The translations under genes were made by a program, and so were the position numbers. Of a stretch of DNA of 64,000 bases, positions 34,598-43,092 are shown in pieces. A model generated the notes under the pieces. It searched no databases, was not told where the DNA came from, and saw only the letters and a program-made list of their open reading frames with translations. This DNA is from Bdellovibrio sp. ArHS. Its GTDB lineage: Bacteria; Bdellovibrionota; Bdellovibrionia; Bdellovibrionales; Bdellovibrionaceae. Numbering within the stretch: position 1 is the stretch's first letter; the number at the start of each line of letters is the position of its first letter. Location: positions 62,001-126,000 of the forward strand of contig NZ_JTEV01000010.1 in NCBI RefSeq assembly GCF_000786105.1, read 5' to 3'.

Positions 34598-34972
34598 ATG
34601 AAACGCCCTGATGTCGACCGCCCCTCAACGTGGAAACCCTATCGCACTGACATGTGCAGAGGCTGCTGGGGCGGCTGCTGTACGATGCCCGTTGAAATTA
34701 AGATCTCGGACTTGATTCGTCTGGGACTGACCGATGAAGACGAAGCAGCGGGTTCGATTAAAAAATTAGCCAAGCGTTTGATGAAAGAGGGGTATATTAC
34801 CTCTTACCGACAGGGTACCGAGTTCTTTATGTTATCGCAAAAGGCCAACCGCGATTGTTGGTTTCTCGACTCAAAAACACGCCTTTGCACAGTTTATGAA
34901 AAGCGTCCCGATACTTGTCGTAGCTTCCCTTCGATCGGCCCGCGTCCTGGATTCTGCCCGGGAAGCACCTAG
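34598..34972 (+). CDS. YkgJ-family cysteine cluster protein
   Basis: 124 aa. Cysteine clusters characteristic of YkgJ/UPF0153 proteins: CRGCWGGCCTMPVEI (near residues 20-34), DCWFLDSKTRLCTVYEKRPDTCRSFP (near 86-111) and a final FCPG. These probably bind zinc or an iron-sulfur cluster. No function is established for most members. It starts 7 nt after the deacetylase stop and is probably cotranscribed; soluble, no signal peptide. Confidence 0.88.
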   Translation: MKRPDVDRPSTWKPYRTDMCRGCWGGCCTMPVEIKISDLIRLGLTDEDEAAGSIKKLAKRLMKEGYITSYRQGTEFFMLSQKANRDCWFLDSKTRLCTVYEKRPDTCRSFPSIGPRPGFCPGST

Positions 34973-35132
34973 CTGGTCATTGGCGATGTCTCAATCTGAG
35001 ATGTGACTGATTTTTTGACAGGGGTGCGCGCAACACGGCCTCGTCTCAGAGTGAGTTATGCCAAGTCCCTTATAAATGAGCCCAGATGGCACAAGCACTG
35101 CTCTTACTACCCAGTAAGAACAGGAGGCGACA

Positions 35133-36188
35133 ATGGGCTTCACAGATAAAAAACTAGAAACAGCGATTATCGGGGTTTCCATCGTTTTGGTGGGGGCACT
35201 GGGTTATGTTCTAAGAGCTCCTGTTCAATCCGCGATTGCGGAACTTGAAGTCGTTTATGAAATGCCTCGCCCTAAAACTTCTTTTTTGGCGGCGTTATTT
35301 GATCTGGGTGATCGTGAGATTTCGCGTAAATACGTCAATCCATTTGCTAAGAAAAAAGAGGATCCGAAAAAGACAGCCGATAACAAGGCGGCGGCAGTTC
35401 CGGTAAAACCAGTGGCGCAAAAGAAAGCCGAAGATAAGAAAAAAGCTGAAAATCCTGCTCCGAAAAAAGTTGAAGTGCAAATCGTCGGTGATGACACTAA
35501 GACAGGCTTCGGTCAGGATGACTTTATGAATCCAGGTTCTGGTCCAGGCCAACAGTTTGTGGATAACTCAGGAAACAGCAATCCGAAAGCGGATGACACA
35601 GATGCAAAAAAAGAAACTTTGAGCGGCTCTCAGTGGCAAGCTCTTCTTCGCGCACAACCGACCGCTGAAAACGTGGCGAAGCTTGTTGATGCTTACAACC
35701 GTAAGGACGTAGATGACACGACTTTCTATTCGATTGTTGCGGATCTTTTCAGATCCAATAAAGCCGAAACACAAGCTTTGGGACTTATGGCAGTCAAATC
35801 GATCTACAATGCGCGAAGCTTTGCGATTACAGCGAAATATTTTGATCAAATGACTCCTGAATTAAAAACGCAGGCAGATGCGTATCTTGCGGGATACGCG
35901 GTGACAGCTCGCCTTGGCATTCTTAAGTCTGCGTTGCAGGCGAATGACTCGGATGTTGTCAGCGCAGCTTTGCAGGTCGTCATTGAAGGATATCAGAAAG
36001 CTAAAGACGGAGTGGTGCCCAACACCGATCCTCGTAATTCTCGAGGCGATGTCGCCACGAATGCTGTCGCTGGTTATTCGCAGTTTATTCCTTTATTGCA
36101 GCAGTTAACACAGAGCCAGGACGCGGCAATTGCAAATCTGGCGGCAAGCGGCCTTGGTCAGTTGCAAACGGCCGTTGCAGCTCTTTAA
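35133..36188 (+). CDS. Membrane-anchored protein with Lys/Pro linker and helical-repeat-like domain, unknown function
   Basis: 351 aa. One N-terminal membrane segment (AIIGVSIVLVGALGYVL, residues ~11-27); a linker rich in Lys, Ala, Pro and Asp (residues ~70-160) and a C-terminal helical domain (~160-351) made of Ala/Leu-rich helices, such as NKAETQALGLMAVKSIYNARSFAI, that resembles HEAT-like repeats. I do not recognise a family. AGGAGG lies 6 nt before the ATG, preceded by a small hairpin (CTTACT-ACCC-AGTAAG). The linker length would let the helical domain reach into the periplasm or across peptidoglycan. Confidence 0.78.
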   Translation: MGFTDKKLETAIIGVSIVLVGALGYVLRAPVQSAIAELEVVYEMPRPKTSFLAALFDLGDREISRKYVNPFAKKKEDPKKTADNKAAAVPVKPVAQKKAEDKKKAENPAPKKVEVQIVGDDTKTGFGQDDFMNPGSGPGQQFVDNSGNSNPKADDTDAKKETLSGSQWQALLRAQPTAENVAKLVDAYNRKDVDDTTFYSIVADLFRSNKAETQALGLMAVKSIYNARSFAITAKYFDQMTPELKTQADAYLAGYAVTARLGILKSALQANDSDVVSAALQVVIEGYQKAKDGVVPNTDPRNSRGDVATNAVAGYSQFIPLLQQLTQSQDAAIANLAASGLGQLQTAVAAL

Positions 36189-36248
36189 AACTGGACAGTT
36201 GCGTATTTTGTGACAAGAATATCCTTAGAAATCACCTCTAGGGATATT

Positions 36249-36977
36249 ATGCATTTAAGTCGCCTTGTTTTTGTTCTATTTTTTTTCAGTACGCTTTCAG
36301 CGACAGCAGCCTATGATCTGCCTAAAAATTTAAACAAGGGCGAGCGACAACGAGCCTTAGAAATTCTGGGATTTGGATCTGCTGCAAAAATTTTGGATAA
36401 CCCTTATCCGCTCGGTGGTTACACGGGGGTGGAGTTGGGCTTGGCTTCCGAATACATTCCCGCCGAGGATCTTTCAAACCTGGGTTCACAAACCACCGAT
36501 AAAGGGGAGATCAATTATCTTACGCTGACCTTTGGAAAGGGTCTTTATTACAATGTGGATACGCATGTGTATTTCACACCGGCATTAGGAAATGGGATTC
36601 AGACTTATGGGGGCCAGGTGCGCTGGGGCTTTTACGAGGCATCATTTTTTCCGCTGACATTGTCGGCCATTCTTTCTGGAGGCGGCGCTAATTTTTCCAA
36701 TCTGATTAACGTAAACACTTTAGGCGTAAATCTGATTGCGACCGTCGCTATGGATAATGTGGCCATTTATTTCGGTGGTGGCCGTGTGCGCGCGATAGGA
36801 ACCTTTATCGGCGGTACGGATGGAATCACCGATGATCAAAACACAGTTGAAGAAGACATCGTTCAGAATCACACGGTGTTTGGTATCAACATTGATGTGT
36901 CTAAGTTCTTTCTTGCCCTGGAAATTGATCGTTATGCCGACTCTGTCTATTCAGGCAAGCTGGGCTATCGCTTCTAG
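36249..36977 (+). CDS. Outer-membrane beta-barrel-type protein, unknown function
   Basis: 242 aa from ATG 36249, chosen because AGGG precedes it and a signal peptide begins there (MHLSRLVFVLFFFSTLSATAA). The mature protein is rich in alternating hydrophobic strands and ends GYRF, the aromatic C-terminal residue favoured by outer-membrane barrels. Gly-rich turns (ILSGGGANFSN; IYFGGGRVRA) fit an 8-10-strand barrel. It precedes the DUF4956/VTC operon by 157 bp on the same strand but may not be cotranscribed. No specific family is recognised. Confidence 0.7.
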   Translation: MHLSRLVFVLFFFSTLSATAAYDLPKNLNKGERQRALEILGFGSAAKILDNPYPLGGYTGVELGLASEYIPAEDLSNLGSQTTDKGEINYLTLTFGKGLYYNVDTHVYFTPALGNGIQTYGGQVRWGFYEASFFPLTLSAILSGGGANFSNLINVNTLGVNLIATVAMDNVAIYFGGGRVRAIGTFIGGTDGITDDQNTVEEDIVQNHTVFGINIDVSKFFLALEIDRYADSVYSGKLGYRF

Positions 36978-37042
36978 AATTTGTTCTATGACGCAATACT
37001 TATTTCCGCTCGGTAAGCCACACCTGCTGAATGTCTACAAGT

Positions 37043-37067
37043 GTGCAAGACAGCTCTGTCTCTGCAC
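37043..37067. promoter_or_regulatory. Dyad-symmetric site upstream of the DUF4956-VTC operon
   Basis: GTGCA-a-GACAG-ct-CTGTC-tc-TGCAC is a nearly perfect palindrome centred about 80 bp before the ATG at 37135. The two-base centre makes an operator for a dimeric regulator at least as likely as a hairpin. No T-run follows. Confidence 0.45.
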
Positions 37068-37134
37068 AAACCACGTCTAATTTTATTGTCCTGGTTGGGG
37101 ATTTGGATGAAGCCTGTTTTCCTAGGGGCTTTAT

Positions 37135-37818
37135 ATGTTGGACTTTTCGATTCTTAATTCTTCATTTTCAAACCCGACTTGGATCTCGATAGTTTATGCG
37201 TTTCTGTTAAGTTTTGTTTTAGGAACGGTCTTAGCAGTGATCTACGTGAAAACCTTCCGAGGGCTCTCGTATTCGTTAAATTTTCTGCATGGCCTGGTTC
37301 TTCTGCCCATCGTAATTGCGATCGCTATGCAGGCTATTGGCGATAATGTGGCCCGAGGGATCGGGATGATCGGTGCTTTGTCGTTATTGCGCTTTCGCAC
37401 GAATGTTAAAGACCCGCGCGACATGTTTTTTATCTTTGCATCCTTGGCAGTGGGGTTGGCTTCGGGCGTTCATGCCTATGGAATCGCCATTCTAGGAACG
37501 GTTTGCTTTGTTGTGGCTCTATTGATTCTACAAGGTTCCTCTTTTGCTGCGGGCCCTCAATTTGACGGTCTTCTGCGCTTCAATTTGGCCCGAAATCCCG
37601 AGCAGCAAAGACAGATAGAGAACGTCTTGGAAGGCAAATGCCGTCATTTTGCTTTGGCGACTATTCGCGAAATGGGGCAGGGGGAACGCTTGGATTTTTC
37701 CTATCAGATCCGTCTTAAACCCCAGATGACGTCTGCGCAGCTCATTGAGGATCTTGGCAAGGTCGATTCTGTTCGAGGTCTGAATTTTATGAATCAAGAA
37801 TCAGTGATCGAGGTTTAA
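37135..37818 (+). CDS. DUF4956 family membrane protein
   Basis: 227 aa with about four membrane helices (residues ~17-40, 48-68, 100-125 region) including the family's conserved IARGIGMIGALSLLRFRTNVKDPRDMFFIFASLAVGLASG-type segment (only its key parts are cited: GALSLLRFRT and DPRDMFFIF), then a cytoplasmic domain of ~80 aa. DUF4956 proteins are often encoded beside VTC-domain proteins, as here. AGGGG precedes the ATG. The next gene starts 2 nt after its stop. Function is unknown; it may be the membrane subunit working with the VTC protein. Confidence 0.87.
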   Translation: MLDFSILNSSFSNPTWISIVYAFLLSFVLGTVLAVIYVKTFRGLSYSLNFLHGLVLLPIVIAIAMQAIGDNVARGIGMIGALSLLRFRTNVKDPRDMFFIFASLAVGLASGVHAYGIAILGTVCFVVALLILQGSSFAAGPQFDGLLRFNLARNPEQQRQIENVLEGKCRHFALATIREMGQGERLDFSYQIRLKPQMTSAQLIEDLGKVDSVRGLNFMNQESVIEV

Positions 37819-37820
37819 GG

Positions 37821-39602
37821 ATGATCAAGGCGACCCGCTCATTTTTTAGAACCTTTCTGGAGGACTTTGTCGGTTCCGACAATAAATTTCTGGCAGCGGT
37901 CTGGTGTGTTGCTGTGGTTGTCATTTTGGGCTTCGGATTCTTCTTAAATTCAGAAACGGTCAGTATTCTAGGAATAGCAGAGTCGCGGGAATTTCAGGTG
38001 AACTTCGATACCGCCGTCGAAATAAAACAAATCCACGTTATACCCGGGCAGGTCGTAAAAAAAGGCGATCTTCTTTTAGAATTGGGGCAGAAAGAACTGG
38101 ACAGCCAGTTGCGCATTCTAAGATCTCGATATGATCGATTGTTGGCCGAGTTGAAGCTGCGGCGGGAGATCGCTTATTTGACAAAAGACAATTCAAAAAT
38201 GCCCGAGGGGGCAGACCCTTTGCTGGTCGATCTGAATGACACCAAAAAAGAAATGAGTTTGCTTGAAAATCGTCTGCGGAACCTTTTTGTATTTGCCGAA
38301 TTGGATGGTGCCGTTGGTGCGGTAAACTTTAAAAACGGTGAAAAGGCGCCCGCTTTTGCTCCGCTCGTGACTTTGGTTCCCGTCAATCCCAGCTATATCA
38401 ATGGCTATGTAAATGAAAATCTGCATGCGACAGTGCATGTCGGTCAGCTTGTGGATGTCATTTCGGCCAGTGGGCAGAAAATTCAAGGACGGGTGAGCAG
38501 TGTCGGCACTCGTATCGTGCAGATTCCGGATCGGGTCTTACGAATTCAGAGCCTGCCAGCGTGGGGACGGGAAGTTGTTGTGAAGATTCCCAGTGCGAAT
38601 GGATTTTTGGTGGGTGAAAAAGTAAGCGTGAAAAAATCTTGGGGCATCACTCTTTTTAGCACTGCGCAGGCGGAACAAGCGGGTGCTGCGGAAGACAGCT
38701 TTCAAAGTCTTGAAGAAATTAATTTTCCCCGTCGTATCACCGAACTATTTCAGCCGGAGATCTCGGGAATTGTCTACATTCCCGATATACATCAATTTGC
38801 GATGATTTCGGATGACTATCCCGAGGATCGACCCGCTATTCTTCTGATGAACACCAAAGGTGAAGTGGCCGAACAAATGCTGCCTATAGAGGGGTTGGAA
38901 AGAATGGAGGATATTGAATCCATTTCTTCAGACGGGGATTTTCTTTATCTTTTAAGTTCCTTGTCAGCGACCAAGAAAGAAAACCTCAAAGACGCCAGAC
39001 AGCTTTTTGTAAAGGTTCGCCGCAATGGAATTCGTTTTACTTTGCAAAAACAGGTCGACTTAAGAAAAGCTCTTCTCGGGGCCTTGTCTCGGTCCCAAGA
39101 TAAGGTTTTGCAGGCGGTGTTCAAACAAAGTCAGGGGACCCGACTTCATGATTTGGAAGTCGAAGGTCACTTCGTCAAAAATGGCGATCTTTACATCGCT
39201 TTGAAAAGACCGCTGGTTTTTGCCGGTGAAGGACTCATTCTAAAATTGGCGAACGCAGAAAAAATTTTCGCAACAGGGGTCCTGGAAAGTCGCAATGTCA
39301 GTGTGGCTTTGCGTTTCCCGCTAAGCCTGCCTGGAAAGCCGACCCGTCTTTATCTTTCGGACATGATTTCTTTGGAAGATCACATCTATGTCTCAACCTC
39401 TTGTGTGTCCGAAAAATGCAGTGCGGTTTGGCGCATCAATCCCGAGACCGGCGCAAGCGAACTGATCCAGGAGTTTAATCTTAAAAAGTTGGAAGGAATT
39501 GCTATTGGTCCTTCGGGTCATCAGATTTTCGGGGTTTTTGATAATAAAAAAGGAGGCAAATTTATTACCATTCCCTTTGCCGCGACACAGGGGCAGAAAT
39601 GA
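37821..39602 (+). CDS. HlyD-type membrane fusion protein fused to a C-terminal beta-propeller
   Basis: 593 aa. Residues ~20-42 form a membrane helix; residues ~55-285 look like a periplasmic adaptor (membrane fusion protein) with a biotinyl-lipoyl-like half (IKQIHVIPGQVVKKGDLLLEL), a short helical hairpin and a returning half (ELDGAVGAVNFKNGEKAPAFAPLVTLVP). The last ~290 residues resemble a propeller of the DUF3616 or phytase-like type (SGIVYIPDIHQFAMISDD; DIESISSDGDFLYLLSSLS; KLEGIAIGPSG). That fusion is not usual for HlyD proteins. It lies 2 nt after DUF4956 and overlaps the TolC-like gene by 4 nt, so the three are probably made together. Confidence 0.8.
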   Translation: MIKATRSFFRTFLEDFVGSDNKFLAAVWCVAVVVILGFGFFLNSETVSILGIAESREFQVNFDTAVEIKQIHVIPGQVVKKGDLLLELGQKELDSQLRILRSRYDRLLAELKLRREIAYLTKDNSKMPEGADPLLVDLNDTKKEMSLLENRLRNLFVFAELDGAVGAVNFKNGEKAPAFAPLVTLVPVNPSYINGYVNENLHATVHVGQLVDVISASGQKIQGRVSSVGTRIVQIPDRVLRIQSLPAWGREVVVKIPSANGFLVGEKVSVKKSWGITLFSTAQAEQAGAAEDSFQSLEEINFPRRITELFQPEISGIVYIPDIHQFAMISDDYPEDRPAILLMNTKGEVAEQMLPIEGLERMEDIESISSDGDFLYLLSSLSATKKENLKDARQLFVKVRRNGIRFTLQKQVDLRKALLGALSRSQDKVLQAVFKQSQGTRLHDLEVEGHFVKNGDLYIALKRPLVFAGEGLILKLANAEKIFATGVLESRNVSVALRFPLSLPGKPTRLYLSDMISLEDHIYVSTSCVSEKCSAVWRINPETGASELIQEFNLKKLEGIAIGPSGHQIFGVFDNKKGGKFITIPFAATQGQK

Positions 39603-40753
39603 TGTCTTTGATTCCTTGGTGGTTTCTTGTGTCATCTGTGTTCGCAGTGACCCCCGAGCAGGTTCTTAAAACAGCCTGGAATGATAAAACTTACCTTTCT
39701 TTTGAGGAAATTCAGGCGACGGATTCAAAGAATCCTTTGCGGAGTGTGGAAGGATTTGTTTCCTCTGAAGAAGAGGAAAGGGATACTGAATCCAAAATCG
39801 GTTTGAAGTTTCAGTTCAAATCATGGCCGGAATGGAAAACAGGACGTCCTAAAGGCACTGAACAAAAACTTCTTCGCAGTGCTTCGTTAGGGTGGGCTTT
39901 AAAGAATCGCTACAACACCCTTCTTATTTACGAATTAAATCGCCAAAAAACAGCGAAACTGAGCCAAATGATCCAGCTTTCAGAAAGACATGTTCAGGCT
40001 CAAACTTTATCTTTACGGGCGGGGCGATCGACGTCCAAATCCTATATTTCGGCCAGAGCGGAGCTTGTGAAGTTGAAGAGGTCCCTGTCTGTGTTACAGC
40101 AGGAAAGACAAATGCTTGAAACCCGAATTCAAGTATGGGTGCCCTCTTGGCAAGAGGGGTCTTTAGAGACCCTAAATCTTGTTAGCGTAGAGGATGTGGA
40201 ACAAAACTTAAAAGCATCCGTCGTTAAAGGAGATTCTTTGACGAAGAAGATTGCCAATGAAGAAATTGAACAGCTCACTCAGGAACTGACGATCGTTAAA
40301 GGTCGCGAAAATCAGTGGTTTAAAGGGGTTGATGTTAGCCAGAACCGAAAAAAAAATGATATCTCTTATGAGATTGAGGTGACCTTACAACTGCCTTTTC
40401 TTTTTTCGGATGACTTATCCAAACAAAAACAAAATGAACTTATTCTAAAACGCGCTTTGAAGCAGCGAGATGTCGAAGAAACGGGTAATCGACTGGAAAC
40501 TCTGCGCGTGCAAATTTTGAATCTGATTGAAATTTACAAAGACACCCAAAAGTTAAGCCGGATTCAAGGCGGCGGCTTAGACCCCTTGGCCAATATCGAG
40601 CGCAAACTAGCAGAGGAACAAGAGGCTCTGGATCTTTTGAATCAACAGCAAGAGATCCTCAGCCTTTATCTGGAATATCTGCTGGAGTCAGAAATTTTGA
40701 ACAACAGGCCGGAAAAAAATTATTTGGATAAATCTTTAAAGGCGCTGTTATGA
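39599..40753 (+). CDS. TolC-like outer-membrane efflux-type protein
   Basis: 384 aa, shorter than TolC (~450-490). A signal peptide (MMSLIPWWFLVSSVFA) precedes two long helical regions (about residues 95-160 and 270-345) with heptads rich in Leu, Gln, Lys and Arg, plus short strand-like segments (KIGLKFQFKSW; YEIEVTLQLPFLF), the layout of TolC-type outer-membrane factors. It overlaps the HlyD-type gene and the VTC gene by 4 nt each (ATGA). Together with the adaptor it could form a channel from the inner membrane through the outer membrane. Identification is by layout and context; sequence conservation is low. Confidence 0.7.
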   Translation: MMSLIPWWFLVSSVFAVTPEQVLKTAWNDKTYLSFEEIQATDSKNPLRSVEGFVSSEEEERDTESKIGLKFQFKSWPEWKTGRPKGTEQKLLRSASLGWALKNRYNTLLIYELNRQKTAKLSQMIQLSERHVQAQTLSLRAGRSTSKSYISARAELVKLKRSLSVLQQERQMLETRIQVWVPSWQEGSLETLNLVSVEDVEQNLKASVVKGDSLTKKIANEEIEQLTQELTIVKGRENQWFKGVDVSQNRKKNDISYEIEVTLQLPFLFSDDLSKQKQNELILKRALKQRDVEETGNRLETLRVQILNLIEIYKDTQKLSRIQGGGLDPLANIERKLAEEQEALDLLNQQQEILSLYLEYLLESEILNNRPEKNYLDKSLKALL

Positions 40754-41535
40754 GCATTCAGGTGTCGCCCCTAAATTTGGAAAGATACGAGTTAAAATAT
40801 TTGATTTCCCCGGATCTTGTTGAGCCCATTTCCCGGTTCGTAGAAGCGTACTGTTTTATGGACCATTTCTCTGAGGTCGCAGAGGATAAGTACTACACGA
40901 TTAACAGTCTCTATTTGGACTCGCCCTCGTACTATATTTTGCGATTTAAAGAGCGTGCGAATGCCTTTAGTTTTAATATGCGCATTCGTTCCTACGGAGC
41001 GGGAACGACTCCGCCTTATTTCTTTGAAGTGAAATACAAGGTGCGGGAATTCGTAAAAAAGAAAAGAGCGAAAGTGTCAGTCGCTCGATGGCAGGATATT
41101 TTAAATTTTGACTTGATTCCTGAAGGTCTGGATGAAGGATCTCGCAGCAATCTGGAAGATTTCCTGCGACAAAAAATCACATACAATGTCGCCCCGGTTA
41201 TTCTGACGCAGTATCGGCGCAAGGCCTATATTTCCCATGTCGATGATTATGCGCGGGTGACGTTTGACAGAGATTTAAGGTTTCATGAAGTGGATGCCTG
41301 GACAGTCACCCCTAATGAAAAGCTTTTGAGTCACTATGATCACCCGGACTCATTTGAAGAACCGGGAAAGTGCGTGGTGCTAGAACTAAAATGCGAAAAA
41401 AAAATTCCGCTATGGATGATTGATCTGATTCGTCGCTTCGGGCTGGTCAGTGGCTCTTTTTCAAAGTTTGGTAATTCCATGGCGACGCATTTGGGAATTC
41501 CTGACGTGACGTCGCCAGGAATTCTATATCGGTAG
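40750..41535 (+). CDS. VTC-domain protein (polyphosphate polymerase-type)
   Basis: 261 aa that are essentially one VTC (triphosphate tunnel) domain. Conserved residues are visible in order: RYELKYLI (Lys16), FKERANAFSFNMRIRSYG (Arg/Lys row), FFEVKYKVREFVKKKR, VTFDRDLRF, VVLELKCEKKIPLWM and a final SGSFSKFGNSMATH. In yeast Vtc4 the same fold makes polyphosphate from ATP; bacterial VTC proteins are proposed to do likewise, but activity here is not shown. It overlaps the TolC-like gene by 4 nt and ends one base before the convergent kinase-like gene. No membrane helix, so it acts in the cytoplasm, probably on the DUF4956 partner. Confidence 0.87.
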   Translation: MSIQVSPLNLERYELKYLISPDLVEPISRFVEAYCFMDHFSEVAEDKYYTINSLYLDSPSYYILRFKERANAFSFNMRIRSYGAGTTPPYFFEVKYKVREFVKKKRAKVSVARWQDILNFDLIPEGLDEGSRSNLEDFLRQKITYNVAPVILTQYRRKAYISHVDDYARVTFDRDLRFHEVDAWTVTPNEKLLSHYDHPDSFEEPGKCVVLELKCEKKIPLWMIDLIRRFGLVSGSFSKFGNSMATHLGIPDVTSPGILYR

Positions 41536-42891
41536 TTACAAATCACAGCGGTAAGCGGGTTTGCTGGCGCCTGGGATATAAGTTTCCAGATCAACATCGA
41601 AGTGCAGTTCTCCCGCCTGACATTTTGACAGAAGAATTTGTTTTGCTTTCGTGGCATTGCCGACCAGAACGGCATAATCATTGGAAGTGAATAACATTTC
41701 TCGCGTGAAGTAGTCCTTGGTATAGGCGTCCTTCAAAGTTCGTTCAAAAGCTAAAAATCGGCGATAGGTGCTGTAACTGATATGTCGGACTTGTTCTAAC
41801 GCGTTCACTCTGCGCATCATGTTGGTTTTTATGATGGCACAGTCATTATCTTTAAGAACCATTTCTTTGATTAAGGCGGCCTGCTTGCCCGCCATCGCAT
41901 CTTTTTCTGCTTGAGGTACTTGCAGCTGGTTACCCACCCATTTGGCCTCTGACTTCATTCGCTCAATTTTCATTGAGGAGGGATTTGCGGCATACCAATA
42001 GAACTTGTAGTGGATATTCCCGATTCGGTCCTGTTGATTCATCAGCGTATCCAGAAGGACTAGATCCGACACATCTTTCATTTGCGTGACCGTCTGTGCG
42101 ACCGAGGCGAAGTCTTTCGTGCCGACGATTTGTTCCACACTTTGTGAACTGGCGACTTTTTGAAAAGGTGGCTGCTGTAAGAATCGCTGATAGCGCGTTT
42201 CGTAGGGGCCATTGCCACTGACTTCCATGTATTGTTCTTCATTTTTTATGTTGTCTGATAAGGCTCCATAAAGTTGACTCAGGCTATTGTCAACGACAGT
42301 GGGGTAGTTGCCGGGAGTCTTGTGAATGCGCCCCATCGCAGCCCAGGAAGACTTAATTTCATAAGGACTGTTTTGTAGATTAGCAATAGCTTTATCAGTT
42401 AGGCGGGCATGAATATCTCGATCCATAGAGCGAATCACCGCGACTGGAACACGTCCCACGTTGCCCAGAATTCTTGAGATTGGATAGTAGGCCAAAATTC
42501 CTGGCGTGTAAGAGCAGGTGACCGACTGTTTAAACTTCGCTTCTGTCTTAACGCCCATTTTTTTCACGTCACAGTTTGAAGCATCAATTGCGTCTTTCGA
42601 ATAGGAAGCGTTGGGCTTTAATATCAAAATAGCTGGATTTGTTGAGGTGTATTTAGGGCAGATTCCCATGTTGGAATGAAAGTCGTAGCTGCAGAGATCA
42701 TTTTCTTTTTCTACATCATCGGCACGATACGAAGCCCCGGGCCATTTTTTCGGAATCACGCAGACCTCGGCCAACCCTTGCGGAGAGCGATATTCGACTC
42801 GACGCTCACCTTGCAGCTCGGAAAGATTCAGAGCCATTGCGGAGGAAGCGAAGGTACTTATGCAAAAAAAGGAGATCGACTTAGTCATCAT
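41536..42891 (-). CDS. Secreted protein with Fam20/HipA-like kinase motifs
   Basis: 451 aa with a signal peptide (TKSISFFCISTFASSAMA). Kinase-like signatures: Lys92 in AILILKPNAS (possible ATP Lys), YPISRILGNVGRVPVAVIRSMDRD (like the RLLG-x-RVP region of Fam20/HipA-type kinases), DRIGN (288-292) in LLDTLMNQQDRIGN (catalytic-loop type), and KDND (347-350) in MVLKDNDCAI (metal-binding type). Several cysteines could form disulfides. It lies convergently right beside the VTC gene; VTC and DUF4956 genes are often near CotH-type kinases in other bacteria. Substrate unknown. Family call is moderate. Confidence 0.6.
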   Translation of the reverse strand: MMTKSISFFCISTFASSAMALNLSELQGERRVEYRSPQGLAEVCVIPKKWPGASYRADDVEKENDLCSYDFHSNMGICPKYTSTNPAILILKPNASYSKDAIDASNCDVKKMGVKTEAKFKQSVTCSYTPGILAYYPISRILGNVGRVPVAVIRSMDRDIHARLTDKAIANLQNSPYEIKSSWAAMGRIHKTPGNYPTVVDNSLSQLYGALSDNIKNEEQYMEVSGNGPYETRYQRFLQQPPFQKVASSQSVEQIVGTKDFASVAQTVTQMKDVSDLVLLDTLMNQQDRIGNIHYKFYWYAANPSSMKIERMKSEAKWVGNQLQVPQAEKDAMAGKQAALIKEMVLKDNDCAIIKTNMMRRVNALEQVRHISYSTYRRFLAFERTLKDAYTKDYFTREMLFTSNDYAVLVGNATKAKQILLSKCQAGELHFDVDLETYIPGASKPAYRCDL

Positions 42892-43092
42892 AATAAACTC
42901 GTTTCAGACAGGTTGAGCTCCATTTATAAAAAGGAACGACAGTATCCGCACCTTACAAAAAGGAGAATATTCGTATTAGCGACTCAGGAAAGCCTTACTT
43001 AAGGAGAGAGAAAAAAATAACCGCCTCATGTTTGAAAGAAAATGGGTCCAGTCTGATTGTGTGTTTCAACAAAACTTCCGCATGATCACGTA

